Of a stretch of 48,971 bases of DNA, positions 1 through 9,177 are shown piece after piece (within the stretch, counting starts at the first letter, position 1; every line of letters starts with the position of its first letter). A program made the position numbers and the translations under genes. Origin of the DNA: Chloroflexota bacterium (GTDB lineage: Bacteria > Chloroflexota > Anaerolineae > Aggregatilineales > Phototrophicaceae); the NCBI GenBank assembly GCA_026706395.1, contig JAPOYU010000110.1, positions 1-48,971 of the forward strand, read 5' to 3'. The notes under the pieces were generated by a model. The model saw nothing but the letters and a program-made list of their open reading frames with translations, searched no databases and was not told where the DNA came from.

Positions 1-37
1 GCAGGAAGGGATCGTCCCAGTGGAATTGCTTTGTCAT
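1..37 (-). CDS. 5' end of a gene cut by the window edge, probably acyl-CoA dehydrogenase (glutaryl-CoA type)
   Basis: An ATG at 37 on the minus strand opens a frame that runs off the left edge and gives twelve residues, MTKQFHWDDPFL. An aromatic-x-W-(D/E)-D-P-(F/L)-L start is typical of bacterial acyl-CoA dehydrogenases of the glutaryl-CoA or isovaleryl-CoA type, where it precedes the LxEEER segment. That identification rests on family memory from a very short stretch. No strong ribosome binding site is visible. The bases just upstream (41-75) are a dispersed repeat, so the leader is unusual. The gene is divergent from uvrA. Confidence 0.45.
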   Translation of the reverse strand, partial: MTKQFHWDDPFL

Positions 38-40
38 GAT

Positions 41-75
41 TTCACCACAGAGTCACAGAGGGCACAGAGAAAAGC
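41..75. repeat. Dispersed ACCACAGAG/CACAGAG-type repeat
   Basis: The plus strand reads ttcaccacagag, tcacagag, ggcacagagaaaa: a short unit (CACAGAG) repeated three times. Its first 21 bases match the reverse complement of 30848-30868 at 18 of 21 positions, and related units occur at 47316-47523. Such (A)CCACAGAG..CACAGAG elements are widespread intergenic repeats in environmental bacteria. This copy ends only a few bases before the start codon of the leftward gene. Confidence 0.6.
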
Positions 76-302
76 AGGCATTTGGTCGGTCTTGGAATCA
101 TACCCGACGATGGCTTAATCATAGCGCTAGTAGGGCGCAATTTGTACGCGGAAACGACGGCATCCGACGATTGCCGTGAATGAATTGTCTGTTCTATGTT
201 GAGGCACATGCGATTATAATTCGTGGTGGGATTCTGTCTATTTTCAAGTTCAATTCGTAACCAGGCAGGCTCGAAATACAGGACGCTTGAGTGTAGGCGC
301 AG
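76..302. other. Divergent intergenic region upstream of uvrA
   Basis: These bases separate the leftward edge gene from uvrA. A TATAAT hexamer at 215-220 could be a -10 box for uvrA, but no good -35 lies 16-18 bases upstream, so the promoter call is weak. No SOS-box palindrome that I recognise is present. No RNA gene or ORF with family features was seen. Confidence 0.3.
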
Positions 303-3203
303 ATGCAAGACAAGATCATTGTGCGCGGGGCGCGCGAGCATAATCTCAAGAACATTGATGTCGAGATTCCGCGCAATCGGTTGGTGGTCATCACCGGGCT
401 TTCGGGGTCGGGCAAGTCATCATTGGCGTTTGATACCATCTTCGCTGAGGGCCAGCGGCGCTACGTCGAGAGTTTGAGCAGTTATGCGCGGCAGTTCCTG
501 GGCTTGATGGAGAAGCCGGATGTCGACCAGATCGAGGGCTTGAGCCCGGCGGTTTCGATCGACCAGAAGAGCGTCAGCCACAATCCGCGCTCGACGGTGG
601 GCACGGTGACGGAGATTTACGATTACTTGCGCTTGCTTTATGCGCGGGTGGGCATTCCGCATTGCCCGAAGTGCGGCGCCGAGGTATCGGCGCAGAGCGC
701 GCAGCAGATTGTCGATCAGGTGCAGAGTTTGCCGGCGGGCAGTCGGATTCAGGTGTTGGCGCCGGTGATTCACCGCAAGAAAGGCAACCACAAGAAGGCG
801 CTGGAAGATATCGGCAAACAGGGTTTCGCGCGGGTGCGGGTTGATGGCGCGGTGCGGGACCTGGACGAGGAGATCGAGCTGGACCGCTATGTGATTCATG
901 ATATCGAGATAGTGGTCGACCGCTTGATCATTCGTCAATTCGCAGTTGATCAGGACGAGGAGGCGACCGCTTTCGAGACGCGGCTGACCGATGCGGTGGA
1001 AACAGCGCTGGAATTGGGCGACGGTCGGATCATTATCCAGGATGTGACGGACCGCGAGAACTCGGTTGATCACTTGTTCAGCGAGGATTTGGCTTGCCCG
1101 AACGGACACGGCAGCGTGCCCGAGCCGGAGCCGCGGCTCTTCAGTTTCAATACGCCGAGCGGCGCTTGTACCACCTGTCAGGGTTTGGGCTACAGCCAGG
1201 AGATTGACCCCGACTTAATCGTGCCCGACCCGGACAAGTCGATCGCGGATGGGGCGATCAACGCGAATGGATTCGGGCTGGATGACAGGAGAGGCTGGAA
1301 CTGGAATGTCTTCCAAAGCATGGCGCGGGAATTTGGCTTCCGGCTGGATGTCCCCTGGAAGAAGCTGAAGAAGAAGCATCAGGAGTTGGTGCTTTATGGC
1401 TCGGGCAATGAGCGTTTCGATGTGACTTATTATCATTCGAGCGGGCAGGAACGGACCTGGTCGACGCGGCATGAGGGTGTCATTCCCAATCTGCAGCGGC
1501 GCTATGGGCAGACGGAATCCGAGTTCATTCGGGGCAAGATACTGGAGTACATGCGGGAGATACCGTGCCGGACCTGCGGCGGGCAGAGGCTGCGGCCGGA
1601 AGCGCTTTCGGTGACCATCGGCGGGCGGACGATCCACGAAATCACGCAGCTGCCGATCGATGAATTGAGCGAGTGGGTCGAATCCCTTCGGGGCGAACGG
1701 GCCCTGCTTAGTCAGCGGGAACAGCAGATTGCGCATCAGATCCTGCGCGAGTTGGACTCGAGGGTGGGTTTCCTGAGCAACGTGGGGCTAAATTATCTGT
1801 CGCTTTCGCGGAGCGCGGCGACATTGAGCGGGGGCGAATCGCAGCGGATTCGGCTGGCGACTCAGGTGGGCAGTCAACTGACGGGTGTGCTCTATGTGCT
1901 GGATGAGCCGTCAATCGGCTTGCATCAGCGGGACAACAAACGCCTGATACGCACCTTGACGGGATTGCGCGACATCGGGAATACAGTGCTGGTGGTCGAG
2001 CACGATGAGGACACGATGCGGTCGTCGGATTGGCTGATTGACCTGGGGCCGGGCGCGGGCGAGAATGGCGGGCATGTGGTAGCGGCGGGCACGCCGGATC
2101 AAGTGGCGGCGCAGGACGAGAGTTGTACGGGCGCGTTCTTGGCGGGACGCTTTGAGATTCCCCTGCCGGCGCATCGGCGCGATGGGTCGGGCGAGTATCT
2201 GACGATCAAGGGCGCGCGGGCGAACAATCTCAAGAGCGTCAACGTGGATTTTCCGCTGCGCAAGTTGATCTGCGTGACGGGCGTCAGCGGCAGCGGCAAG
2301 TCGTCGCTGGTGGTGGAGACGCTGTATCGACGATTGGCGCAGTTGGTCAATCGCAGCCGCGATCGTGCCGGCGCGCATGATGAGATCATCGGCGCGGAAA
2401 AGATAGACAAGATCATCAATATCGATCAGAGCCCGATCGGGCGGACGCCGCGTAGCAATCCGGGTACATATACGAAGATGTTTGACGATATTCGCGGGCT
2501 GTTCGCCGAATTGCCGGAGAGCAAGATCCGCGGTTACCGGGCGGGGCGTTTCAGCTTCAACGTGAAAGGCGGGCGCTGCGAGAATTGTGAGGGGCAAGGG
2601 CTGATCAAGATTGAAATGCAGTTTTTGCCCGATGTTTATGTGCAGTGTGAGGTCTGCCGCGGGACGCGTTACAACCGCGAGACGCTGCAAGTGCATTATA
2701 AAGGCAAGTCGATATCGGACGTGCTGAATATGACGGTCAGCGAGGGCTTGGCCTTCTTTGAGAATCTGCCGCGGATACGGCGCAAGCTGGCGACATTGGA
2801 CGCGGTGGGCTTGGGTTACATTCGCATCGGGCAGCCGGCGACGACCTTGAGCGGCGGCGAAGCGCAGCGCATCAAGTTGAGCCGGGAGCTATCGAAGCGG
2901 GCGACCGGGCAGACGCTGTACATCCTCGATGAGCCGTCAACGGGTTTGCACGCTTTTGATGTGGAGAAGCTGATCAATGTCTTGCAGAAGCTGGCGGACA
3001 CCGGCAATACGATCATCGTGATCGAGCACAACCTCGACATCATCAAGGTGGCGGATCATATCATCGACCTGGGTCCGGAAGGCGGCGGCGGCGGTGGCGA
3101 AGTCATCGCGCAAGGGACGCCGGAAGAAGTGGCGGCTAATCCGATGAGTTATACCGGGCAGTATCTGACGCCGTATTTGAAATTGCCCGAGCCGGCTTTT
3201 TAG
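303..3203 (+). CDS. uvrA: Excinuclease ABC subunit A
   Basis: UvrA is the damage-sensing ATPase of nucleotide excision repair; it loads UvrB onto distorted DNA. The 966-residue protein is full length. The first Walker A (GLSGSGKSS) lies near residues 32-40 and the second (GVSGSGKSS) near 660. The two ABC signatures, LSGGESQR and LSGGEAQR, lie near 508 and 849, each followed by a DEPS Walker B. The C-terminal zinc finger (CENC...CEVC) near 760 is intact. In the N-terminal zinc module the first pair is CPNGH rather than CxxC, a variation known in other UvrA lineages. The ATG at 303 has only a weak Shine-Dalgarno. A glycosyltransferase gene follows 21 bases downstream. Confidence 0.97.
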   Translation: MQDKIIVRGAREHNLKNIDVEIPRNRLVVITGLSGSGKSSLAFDTIFAEGQRRYVESLSSYARQFLGLMEKPDVDQIEGLSPAVSIDQKSVSHNPRSTVGTVTEIYDYLRLLYARVGIPHCPKCGAEVSAQSAQQIVDQVQSLPAGSRIQVLAPVIHRKKGNHKKALEDIGKQGFARVRVDGAVRDLDEEIELDRYVIHDIEIVVDRLIIRQFAVDQDEEATAFETRLTDAVETALELGDGRIIIQDVTDRENSVDHLFSEDLACPNGHGSVPEPEPRLFSFNTPSGACTTCQGLGYSQEIDPDLIVPDPDKSIADGAINANGFGLDDRRGWNWNVFQSMAREFGFRLDVPWKKLKKKHQELVLYGSGNERFDVTYYHSSGQERTWSTRHEGVIPNLQRRYGQTESEFIRGKILEYMREIPCRTCGGQRLRPEALSVTIGGRTIHEITQLPIDELSEWVESLRGERALLSQREQQIAHQILRELDSRVGFLSNVGLNYLSLSRSAATLSGGESQRIRLATQVGSQLTGVLYVLDEPSIGLHQRDNKRLIRTLTGLRDIGNTVLVVEHDEDTMRSSDWLIDLGPGAGENGGHVVAAGTPDQVAAQDESCTGAFLAGRFEIPLPAHRRDGSGEYLTIKGARANNLKSVNVDFPLRKLICVTGVSGSGKSSLVVETLYRRLAQLVNRSRDRAGAHDEIIGAEKIDKIINIDQSPIGRTPRSNPGTYTKMFDDIRGLFAELPESKIRGYRAGRFSFNVKGGRCENCEGQGLIKIEMQFLPDVYVQCEVCRGTRYNRETLQVHYKGKSISDVLNMTVSEGLAFFENLPRIRRKLATLDAVGLGYIRIGQPATTLSGGEAQRIKLSRELSKRATGQTLYILDEPSTGLHAFDVEKLINVLQKLADTGNTIIVIEHNLDIIKVADHIIDLGPEGGGGGGEVIAQGTPEEVAANPMSYTGQYLTPYLKLPEPAF

Positions 3204-3224
3204 ACCTGATCGAGACGATTAATT

Positions 3225-4463
3225 GTGGCAAGGTTCTGGTTTGTATCCGCGCCGCTGTATAGCCACACGGATTGGGGTGGTTTCCTCAAGACGGCGCAGG
3301 CATTGTCAGCGCGCGGTCACGAGGTTCTGTGGCTGAGCGAAGCGCCGCTCAACCGAGCGATAGAGCATTCGCGTCTAGCATTCCGCGCGATTCGTGAGAC
3401 GGGATGGCTGTGGCCGCCGCCTCCGCAACCAGACTTGGGCAGCATCTCCCCCCAAGAAGCGGTTGCGCTGCGCTATAAACGGGCGCTGGATACGTGGTTG
3501 AGCGAAGACCTGGTCGGGGAAGCGGTCGAGGCTTTTCTGGACCTGGAGGACGAGATCGGCGCGCCGGACGCCATTGTCTCCGATCCATTTCTCAGCGCGT
3601 CAGCCATCGCGGCTGAAATCCTTGATGTACCGCTGATCATTTGCGGCTGGCCGGCGCAGGCGACGCTGGACGCCGATAATCTGTTTCCTGTCCAGCGCGA
3701 TCTGAGCAGCGACAGTCAGCGGCGGATTCAGCGGCTTTGCGATCGCTTCAGCATTGAAGGGCGTAATTTCTCGCGCGGTTCGACGCCGTCGATCGTGAGC
3801 GAAGCGCTGCATATCGCCTACTTTACGCCAGGCTGGTATGGCGCGGAATTGGCGACGATTCTGCCCCAGACGCAATTTGTGGGCGGTAGGCCGAGCCCCC
3901 CCATCAATCCGAAGCCTCAATGGCTGCGGGAGATACCGCCGGACAGGGGCTTGGGACTGGTGACGCTGGGCACGATATTCACCGGCGACCTGGGCTTTTA
4001 CAGTTGGGCGGCGCAGGCGATTGCGAGCGCGGGATTGCTGCCGGTGCTGACCTTGGGTTGGAATCCGATCACGGCGGAGCAGAAGGCGGAATTGAAACGG
4101 GCCCTGCCGGCTGGCACGCGGCTGCTGAACTGGGCGCCGTACGATTGGGTCTTGCCGCGCTGCCGCGTCATCATCCATCACGGCGGCATGGGCACGACAC
4201 ATCAGGCGGTTGTCAGCGGGCTGCGGCAGATCGTGGTGCCGCATGCGGCCGATCAGCGGATACAGGGACGGCGCGTGGCGGAGGCCAAGGTTGGCTTGCA
4301 TTTGACAGCGCATGATGTGCGGCAGGGTCAACTGCGCGAGGGGGTGCGGGCGCTGCTTGAGGCGGAGTGGGTGGAGGAGATTGCCTTGGGCTTGGCGGTG
4401 GAGATGGCGGCGTTGGGTGGCGTTGAGCGGGCGGCGGATTTAGTGGAGGGGGTTGTGGGATAA
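3225..4463 (+). CDS. UGT-type (GT1/MGT family) glycosyltransferase
   Basis: The 412-residue protein has the layout of GT1 glycosyltransferases, which move a sugar from a UDP- or TDP-sugar to a lipid or small molecule. The N-terminus (ARFWFVSAPLYSHTDW) is the usual first strand. The C-terminal donor-binding half carries NWAPYDWVLPRC and the hallmark HHGGMGTT near residues 318-325, followed by the P-H-A-A-D-Q loop where family members usually have D-Q. The start is GTG at 3225, 21 bases after the uvrA stop, so the two may be co-transcribed, although they have no obvious functional link. The acceptor cannot be read from sequence. Confidence 0.85.
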   Translation: MARFWFVSAPLYSHTDWGGFLKTAQALSARGHEVLWLSEAPLNRAIEHSRLAFRAIRETGWLWPPPPQPDLGSISPQEAVALRYKRALDTWLSEDLVGEAVEAFLDLEDEIGAPDAIVSDPFLSASAIAAEILDVPLIICGWPAQATLDADNLFPVQRDLSSDSQRRIQRLCDRFSIEGRNFSRGSTPSIVSEALHIAYFTPGWYGAELATILPQTQFVGGRPSPPINPKPQWLREIPPDRGLGLVTLGTIFTGDLGFYSWAAQAIASAGLLPVLTLGWNPITAEQKAELKRALPAGTRLLNWAPYDWVLPRCRVIIHHGGMGTTHQAVVSGLRQIVVPHAADQRIQGRRVAEAKVGLHLTAHDVRQGQLREGVRALLEAEWVEEIALGLAVEMAALGGVERAADLVEGVVG

Positions 4464-4500
4464 CTTGGCCATTTCTTAGAGTGGCCGATCGTAGAGGTCA

Positions 4501-4536
4501 CGCCATTACCTCAATGGACTCCTTTCACGCTACAAT
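4501..4536 (+). promoter_or_regulatory. Possible promoter for the Asp-box protein
   Basis: A TACAAT -10-like hexamer lies at 4531-4536, 43 bases before the ATG at 4579. The best -35 match (TTACCT, 4506-4511) is 19 bases away and poor. The 115-base gap and the -10 suggest that the downstream gene has its own promoter. Confidence 0.3.
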
Positions 4537-4578
4537 ACTGCGAATCAGTTACCCAATTTCACAGAAAGCACGGACATC

Positions 4579-7500
4579 ATGAACCTTCCCCTCGACAACA
4601 TCGGACGTTGGCGCTGTATTGGACCCTTCCGCGGCGGGCGGGTGGTCACGGTCGCCGGGCACCCGACTGAGCTTGGCACATTCTATTTTGGCGCCTGCGC
4701 TGGCGGCGTCTGGAAGACGGAGGACGCCGGGCAATACTGGGAGAACATCTCTGACGGCTACTTCAACACGGCTTCTATCGGCGCGCTGGCGGTTTCGGAA
4801 GCTGATCCCAATGTCATTTACGCCGGGACGGGCGAGGCGACCATCCGCATTGATGTCTCGCATGGAGATGGGGTTTACAAGTCGACTGACGGGGGACGGA
4901 GTTGGCGGCATATCGGCCTGGAAGACACGCGGCATATCGGCAAGATACGCGTTCATCCCGAGGATCCGGATACGGTATTTGTCGCGGCCTTGGGCCATGC
5001 CTTCGGGCACAATCAGCAGCGGGGCGTATTTCGCTCGACCGACGGCGGCGAGAATTGGGAGCAGGTACTCTTCGTCAGCGACAAAGCCGGGGCGGTGGAC
5101 CTCAGCATTGATGTCAATAACCCGCGCATCATTTACGCTAGCGTTTGGGAATGCTATCGCAGTTTTCACATGATGAGCAGCGGCGGCGAGGATAGCGGCA
5201 TCTGGCGTTCGCTGGATGGCGGCGACAGTTGGGAGAATATCGCGTCGAATAAGGGACTGCCGGCGGGCATATTGGGCAAGGTCGGCATCGCGGCGTCGCC
5301 GGCGCGGGCCGGGCGCGTTTACGCTTTGGTGGAGCATGAAGAGGGCGGCATGTACCGCTCGGATGATTACGGCGACAGCTGGAGATTTGTCGCGCGCAAC
5401 AACGACATCATCTCGCGCGCCTGGTATTACATGCATGTGACGCCGGATCCGCAAGACGCGGACACGGTCTACGTCAACAACTTGCGCTTTTGGAAATCGA
5501 TTGACGGCGGCAAGACTTATCAGATGATTGCGACGCCGCATGGGGACAATCATGACTTGTGGATCGACCCGAAGAATCCCAAGCGCATGGTGCAAGGGAA
5601 TGACGGCGGCGCCTGCGTGTCCTTGAACGGCGGCGATACCTGGTCGTCGATATTCAACCAGCCGACGGCGCAGTTCTATCATGTGGCGACGGACAATCGC
5701 GATCCGTATTTCGTGTATGGGACGCAGCAGGACAACAGCAGCATTGCGGTGCCGAGCCGCAACGAGAAGTCATCGCTTATGTGGATGGACGGCTTCATCG
5801 CCGGCTCGGGCGAAAGCGGCTATATCGCGGTGAAGCCGGATGACGACAATGTCATCTTTGTCGGCGCGATAGGGAGCTCGCCCGGCGGCGGGAACTGCTT
5901 GCAGCGCTACGATCATGCCAGCAAGCAGATGCGGCTGGTGACGACCTGGCCCGAGATGACAGCGGGCGAGGCGGCGGCGGATTCGGAGTATCGCTTCGCC
6001 TGGACCTATCCGATTGTCTTCTCGCCGCATGATCCGAATACGCTCTATGTCGGCGGGAATATGGTGTTTAAGTCGACGAATGAAGGGCATAGCTGGGAGG
6101 TGATAAGCCCCGATTTGACGCGGGCAGATCCGGCGACGCTGGGGGTCTCGGGCGGTCCGATCAATCGGGAAGGGGCGAGCGCGGAGGTGTATGCCACGGT
6201 GTTTTCGCTGGCGGAATCGGCGCATGTGCCCGGTGTTATTTGGGCCGGGTCGGATGACGGCCAGGTGCATATCACGAAGGACAATGGCGAGACCTGGAGC
6301 GAGGTTACGCCGGGCGATCTGCCCGAGTGGTCGATGGTGAGCATGCTGGAGCTTTCGCCACACGATCCGGCGACCTGCTACCTGGCGGCGATACGATACA
6401 AGCATGATGATTATTCGCCCTACTTGTACAAGACGACTGACTATGGCGGGAGCTGGACGCGGATCGATGAGGGCATAGCGGCTGAGGACTTCACGCGGGT
6501 TATTCGCTGCGATCCGGAACGTCCAGGACTGCTGTATGCCGGCACGGAGACGGGCGTCTATATCTCATTCGACGATGGCGCGAGTTGGCAGCGCTTCCAG
6601 TTGAATTTGCCGATGACGCCGATTCATGACTTGTTGGTGAAGGGCAGCGATTTGATCGCGGCGACTCATGGTCGGTCGTTTTGGATTCTCGATGATCTGA
6701 CGCGCTTGCGGCAGCTTGATGATAATCAGGCGGAGCGTACGGCGCTGCTGCTCAAGCCGCGGGATACGCAGCGCATTTTGGAGAGCATCGATGCGCGGCG
6801 TCTGGTTGATCAGCCCGGCAAGACCTATCAGAGCTCGACCGGCATTATGGCGGCGTATACGCATGTGGTCACGCCGGAGAATGTAGTGGAGCGGCAATTT
6901 TTGGATTCGGGAGAGAATCTGCCGCGCGGCGTGCTGATAACCTACTATTTGCAAGATGAGCCGGAAAGCAAGGTCAAACTGACGATTTGTGATGCTGATG
7001 GTGAGTTGCTCAATGAATTCAGCAGCTTGGATGAGGCGGAACGGCAAAGGCAGAAGGACAAGCCGGACAAGTCGATCATCTATCTGACGGCGAAGGCGGG
7101 CTGGAACAGGTTTGTATGGGATATGCGCCTGCCGACATCGCCGGAATTGAAGGGTAGGGATCCGCAGTTTGAGCGCATGGCGGGACCGACAGTTGTGCCC
7201 GGCAGCTATCAGTTGACGCTTGAGTTTGGCGCTGAGACGCAGACGCAGGTTTTCGAACTGGTCAAGGATGCGACATCGAGCGCATCGGCTGAGGATTTGC
7301 GGTCACAATATGACTTGATGCTGCGAATTTATCGCTGCTATTCGGAAACGACGGAGACGATCAACACCATGCGGCGGTATCGCACTCAGTTGGGCGGTCT
7401 GGAAGAACGGCTGTCGACAGATGGCGTGGGATCAGATTTGGCGGAACGGGCGGCTGAACTCAAGGCGCAAGTGCGAGAGATTGAATCGGGCATATTCATA

Positions 7501-7746
7501 CCGGACTTGCCCGAAGGCTGGAAAGGCCGCGCGAATCACGGGACCGATACGCTGCGTCGGCTGAGTGCCCTGCCGTCGGTGGTGGGCTTGGGCGAGTTTC
7601 CGCCGACCGAACAATCGTACGAAGTATTCGAGAAGCTCTCGGGCGAGATAGGAGCCCAGATCGACAAGTTCAATAAGCTGCGATGTGAAGGAATAGCAGA
7701 GTTCAATCAGGCGCTGGCGAAGAGCGGGATGGACTTCGTTGGCTAG
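4579..7746 (+). CDS. VPS10/sortilin-like Asp-box beta-propeller protein (BNR-repeat glycosyl hydrolase-like)
   Basis: This 1055-residue protein has about eleven Asp-box motifs (S/T-x-D-x-G-x-S/T-W). Examples are STDGGRSW, STDGGENW, SLDGGDSW, SDDYGDSW, SLNGGDTW, STNEGHSW, TKDNGETW and SFDDGASW, spread through the first 680 residues. This implies one large or two tandem beta-propellers, as in sortilin-VPS10 and BNR-repeat proteins. The C-terminal part has the NRFVWDMRLP and GP..VPGSYQLTL segments typical of the roughly 1000-residue family often labelled glycosyl hydrolase, although its substrate is unknown. Most relatives are exported, but I see no signal peptide: the protein begins MNLPLDNIGRWRCIG, straight into the propeller. 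It converges on pbpA with a 24-base gap. Confidence 0.8.
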   Translation: MNLPLDNIGRWRCIGPFRGGRVVTVAGHPTELGTFYFGACAGGVWKTEDAGQYWENISDGYFNTASIGALAVSEADPNVIYAGTGEATIRIDVSHGDGVYKSTDGGRSWRHIGLEDTRHIGKIRVHPEDPDTVFVAALGHAFGHNQQRGVFRSTDGGENWEQVLFVSDKAGAVDLSIDVNNPRIIYASVWECYRSFHMMSSGGEDSGIWRSLDGGDSWENIASNKGLPAGILGKVGIAASPARAGRVYALVEHEEGGMYRSDDYGDSWRFVARNNDIISRAWYYMHVTPDPQDADTVYVNNLRFWKSIDGGKTYQMIATPHGDNHDLWIDPKNPKRMVQGNDGGACVSLNGGDTWSSIFNQPTAQFYHVATDNRDPYFVYGTQQDNSSIAVPSRNEKSSLMWMDGFIAGSGESGYIAVKPDDDNVIFVGAIGSSPGGGNCLQRYDHASKQMRLVTTWPEMTAGEAAADSEYRFAWTYPIVFSPHDPNTLYVGGNMVFKSTNEGHSWEVISPDLTRADPATLGVSGGPINREGASAEVYATVFSLAESAHVPGVIWAGSDDGQVHITKDNGETWSEVTPGDLPEWSMVSMLELSPHDPATCYLAAIRYKHDDYSPYLYKTTDYGGSWTRIDEGIAAEDFTRVIRCDPERPGLLYAGTETGVYISFDDGASWQRFQLNLPMTPIHDLLVKGSDLIAATHGRSFWILDDLTRLRQLDDNQAERTALLLKPRDTQRILESIDARRLVDQPGKTYQSSTGIMAAYTHVVTPENVVERQFLDSGENLPRGVLITYYLQDEPESKVKLTICDADGELLNEFSSLDEAERQRQKDKPDKSIIYLTAKAGWNRFVWDMRLPTSPELKGRDPQFERMAGPTVVPGSYQLTLEFGAETQTQVFELVKDATSSASAEDLRSQYDLMLRIYRCYSETTETINTMRRYRTQLGGLEERLSTDGVGSDLAERAAELKAQVREIESGIFIPDLPEGWKGRANHGTDTLRRLSALPSVVGLGEFPPTEQSYEVFEKLSGEIGAQIDKFNKLRCEGIAEFNQALAKSGMDFVG

Positions 7747-7770
7747 AGAAGCGTTATCCGCGTCAGCCGG

Positions 7771-9177
7771 CTAACTGAGGGCTTTGACCAGGGCGTCGCC
7801 GATCGCAAGCAGTTTGGGCAGTTCGGCGCTGTCTTCCAGCAATATGACAAATGCGGCGGGGTTTTCGCCAAGCGGCGTGGCATAACCATTCAGCCAGAGT
7901 TGCGTTTCGTCGCCGGAGCGGGACATGGCGACGAACCCGCCGATTTCGCTTTGGGGATCGGACTCTTCTCGGTACAGGATAGCCCAAGTGTCGCGCAGCA
8001 GGGTTCGCATGCGCCGGGCGCTTGTGGCGCTCAGCATGCGATGCGATTCCGCGTTGGGTGGGTTCCCCCGCCATTCTTCACTGTCGGGATGGCGCGTCCC
8101 CAGGTGAATCCAGGGGGCGATGGCGATGCCGTCATTGGCGAGGGCGGCGATGATAGTGGCGAGATGCAGAGGCGTGGTGATCTGCGCGCCTTGCCCGAGG
8201 ATATTGCGCAGGGCGAGCGCAGCGGGCTCAAGCTCGCTGGTGGTCCTTGGTGGGGGAAATTCTTCCGGCTGCGGAAAGCCGGACAGAACGACTGGATCCG
8301 AGAACCGGTAGGCTGATATCAGGTCGTCGTAGTCGGCTGCGGACTGCGCCCGCGGGTAGCTTTTGAAGGGCGCGGGACAACCATGGCCGAGCGCTTCGGT
8401 CAAAGTGAGGTCAGCGGACGCGGGCTGGACAACGCAGTGGATCGCCGTGCCATCGTCCAATAAGACCGGGTCGGCCGCGCCGGTGAAGCGCAGGGACAGC
8501 TCGAAGCCGGCATTGATGGCTTGCGCCAGCCAGAGGGCGTAGATGTTGCCCCCAAGTTGGTAGTTGCCTTGCAGAGCGCGGTTGAAAAATGGATCGCCCT
8601 CGGCTTCGATCAACTGGCTCCAGTCATCGTCGAGGCGGTTGGGATCGAAGCTGGGCAGGCTCACGAGGGCGAGAAGCTCGCCAGTTGCAGCATCCATGAC
8701 AATAGCGGCGCCATCTGAGCCGGCCATCGCATCGGCAAGCGCATCGTGAATTCGCGTGTCGATGGTAAGCATGATGTCCGCGCCGATTTGTGGCAGCCGC
8801 AGGATCTGGCTGTTGAAGTAATCGGCGAGTGACTCAAACGGACGGAGGCCTGACAAGAGTTCGTCATAACCTGCTTCCGCGCCGCCGACGCCATAGCGCA
8901 GGCTGTAATAGCCGACGAGACTGAATGTGGAGGGCATGGGGTAGCGGCGTATCAGGCTAGAATCCGCAGCGACCGTCTCGGCCAGAATCTGGCTGTTGCG
9001 ATCAAATATGCCGCCACGTTGAATGCGAGCGAGAGCTTCAATGCGACGGGGGTTGTCTTCTCGCAGCAGCAGCGTATCGCGTCCGGCGATCGCCCAATAT
9101 GCCGCGGAAACGCCGACAAGCGCGAGGCAGGCCAGGACGCCAAACAGGATGTGGCGGATTTGGCGCGCGTAAAGCAT
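7771..9177 (-). CDS. pbpA: Class B penicillin-binding protein homologue with degenerate active site
   Basis: The 468-residue protein has one N-terminal membrane segment (about 9-30) and a transpeptidase-like domain resembling mycobacterial PbpA. NRALQGNY matches the NRA-x3-TY stretch before the catalytic motif, and LTEAL and a GYAT segment also align. All three catalytic motifs are altered. The SxxK serine and lysine are Gly210 and Tyr213 (GGNIY), SxN is Gly-Cys-Pro (266-268), and K-T/S-G is Arg-Ser-Gly (420-422). It should not acylate beta-lactams or cross-link peptides, but could still activate the SEDS polymerase. Its ATG immediately follows the rodA stop, so the two are coupled. The family assignment is firm, the loss of activity is a strong inference, and the gene symbol is by synteny. 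Confidence 0.85.
   Translation of the reverse strand: MLYARQIRHILFGVLACLALVGVSAAYWAIAGRDTLLLREDNPRRIEALARIQRGGIFDRNSQILAETVAADSSLIRRYPMPSTFSLVGYYSLRYGVGGAEAGYDELLSGLRPFESLADYFNSQILRLPQIGADIMLTIDTRIHDALADAMAGSDGAAIVMDAATGELLALVSLPSFDPNRLDDDWSQLIEAEGDPFFNRALQGNYQLGGNIYALWLAQAINAGFELSLRFTGAADPVLLDDGTAIHCVVQPASADLTLTEALGHGCPAPFKSYPRAQSAADYDDLISAYRFSDPVVLSGFPQPEEFPPPRTTSELEPAALALRNILGQGAQITTPLHLATIIAALANDGIAIAPWIHLGTRHPDSEEWRGNPPNAESHRMLSATSARRMRTLLRDTWAILYREESDPQSEIGGFVAMSRSGDETQLWLNGYATPLGENPAAFVILLEDSAELPKLLAIGDALVKALS

Noticed and set aside
1086..1190. Altered first zinc-finger pair in UvrA (CPNGH instead of CxxC)
   Set aside because: Variants such as CPxxG or CPLHG are familiar in other UvrA lineages, and the essential C-terminal zinc finger is intact, so it is not remarkable.
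4549..5682. 377-codon open frame on the minus strand
   Set aside because: It is antisense to the Asp-box protein gene, has no family motifs and shows the Arg-rich composition typical of shadow frames in GC-rich DNA.
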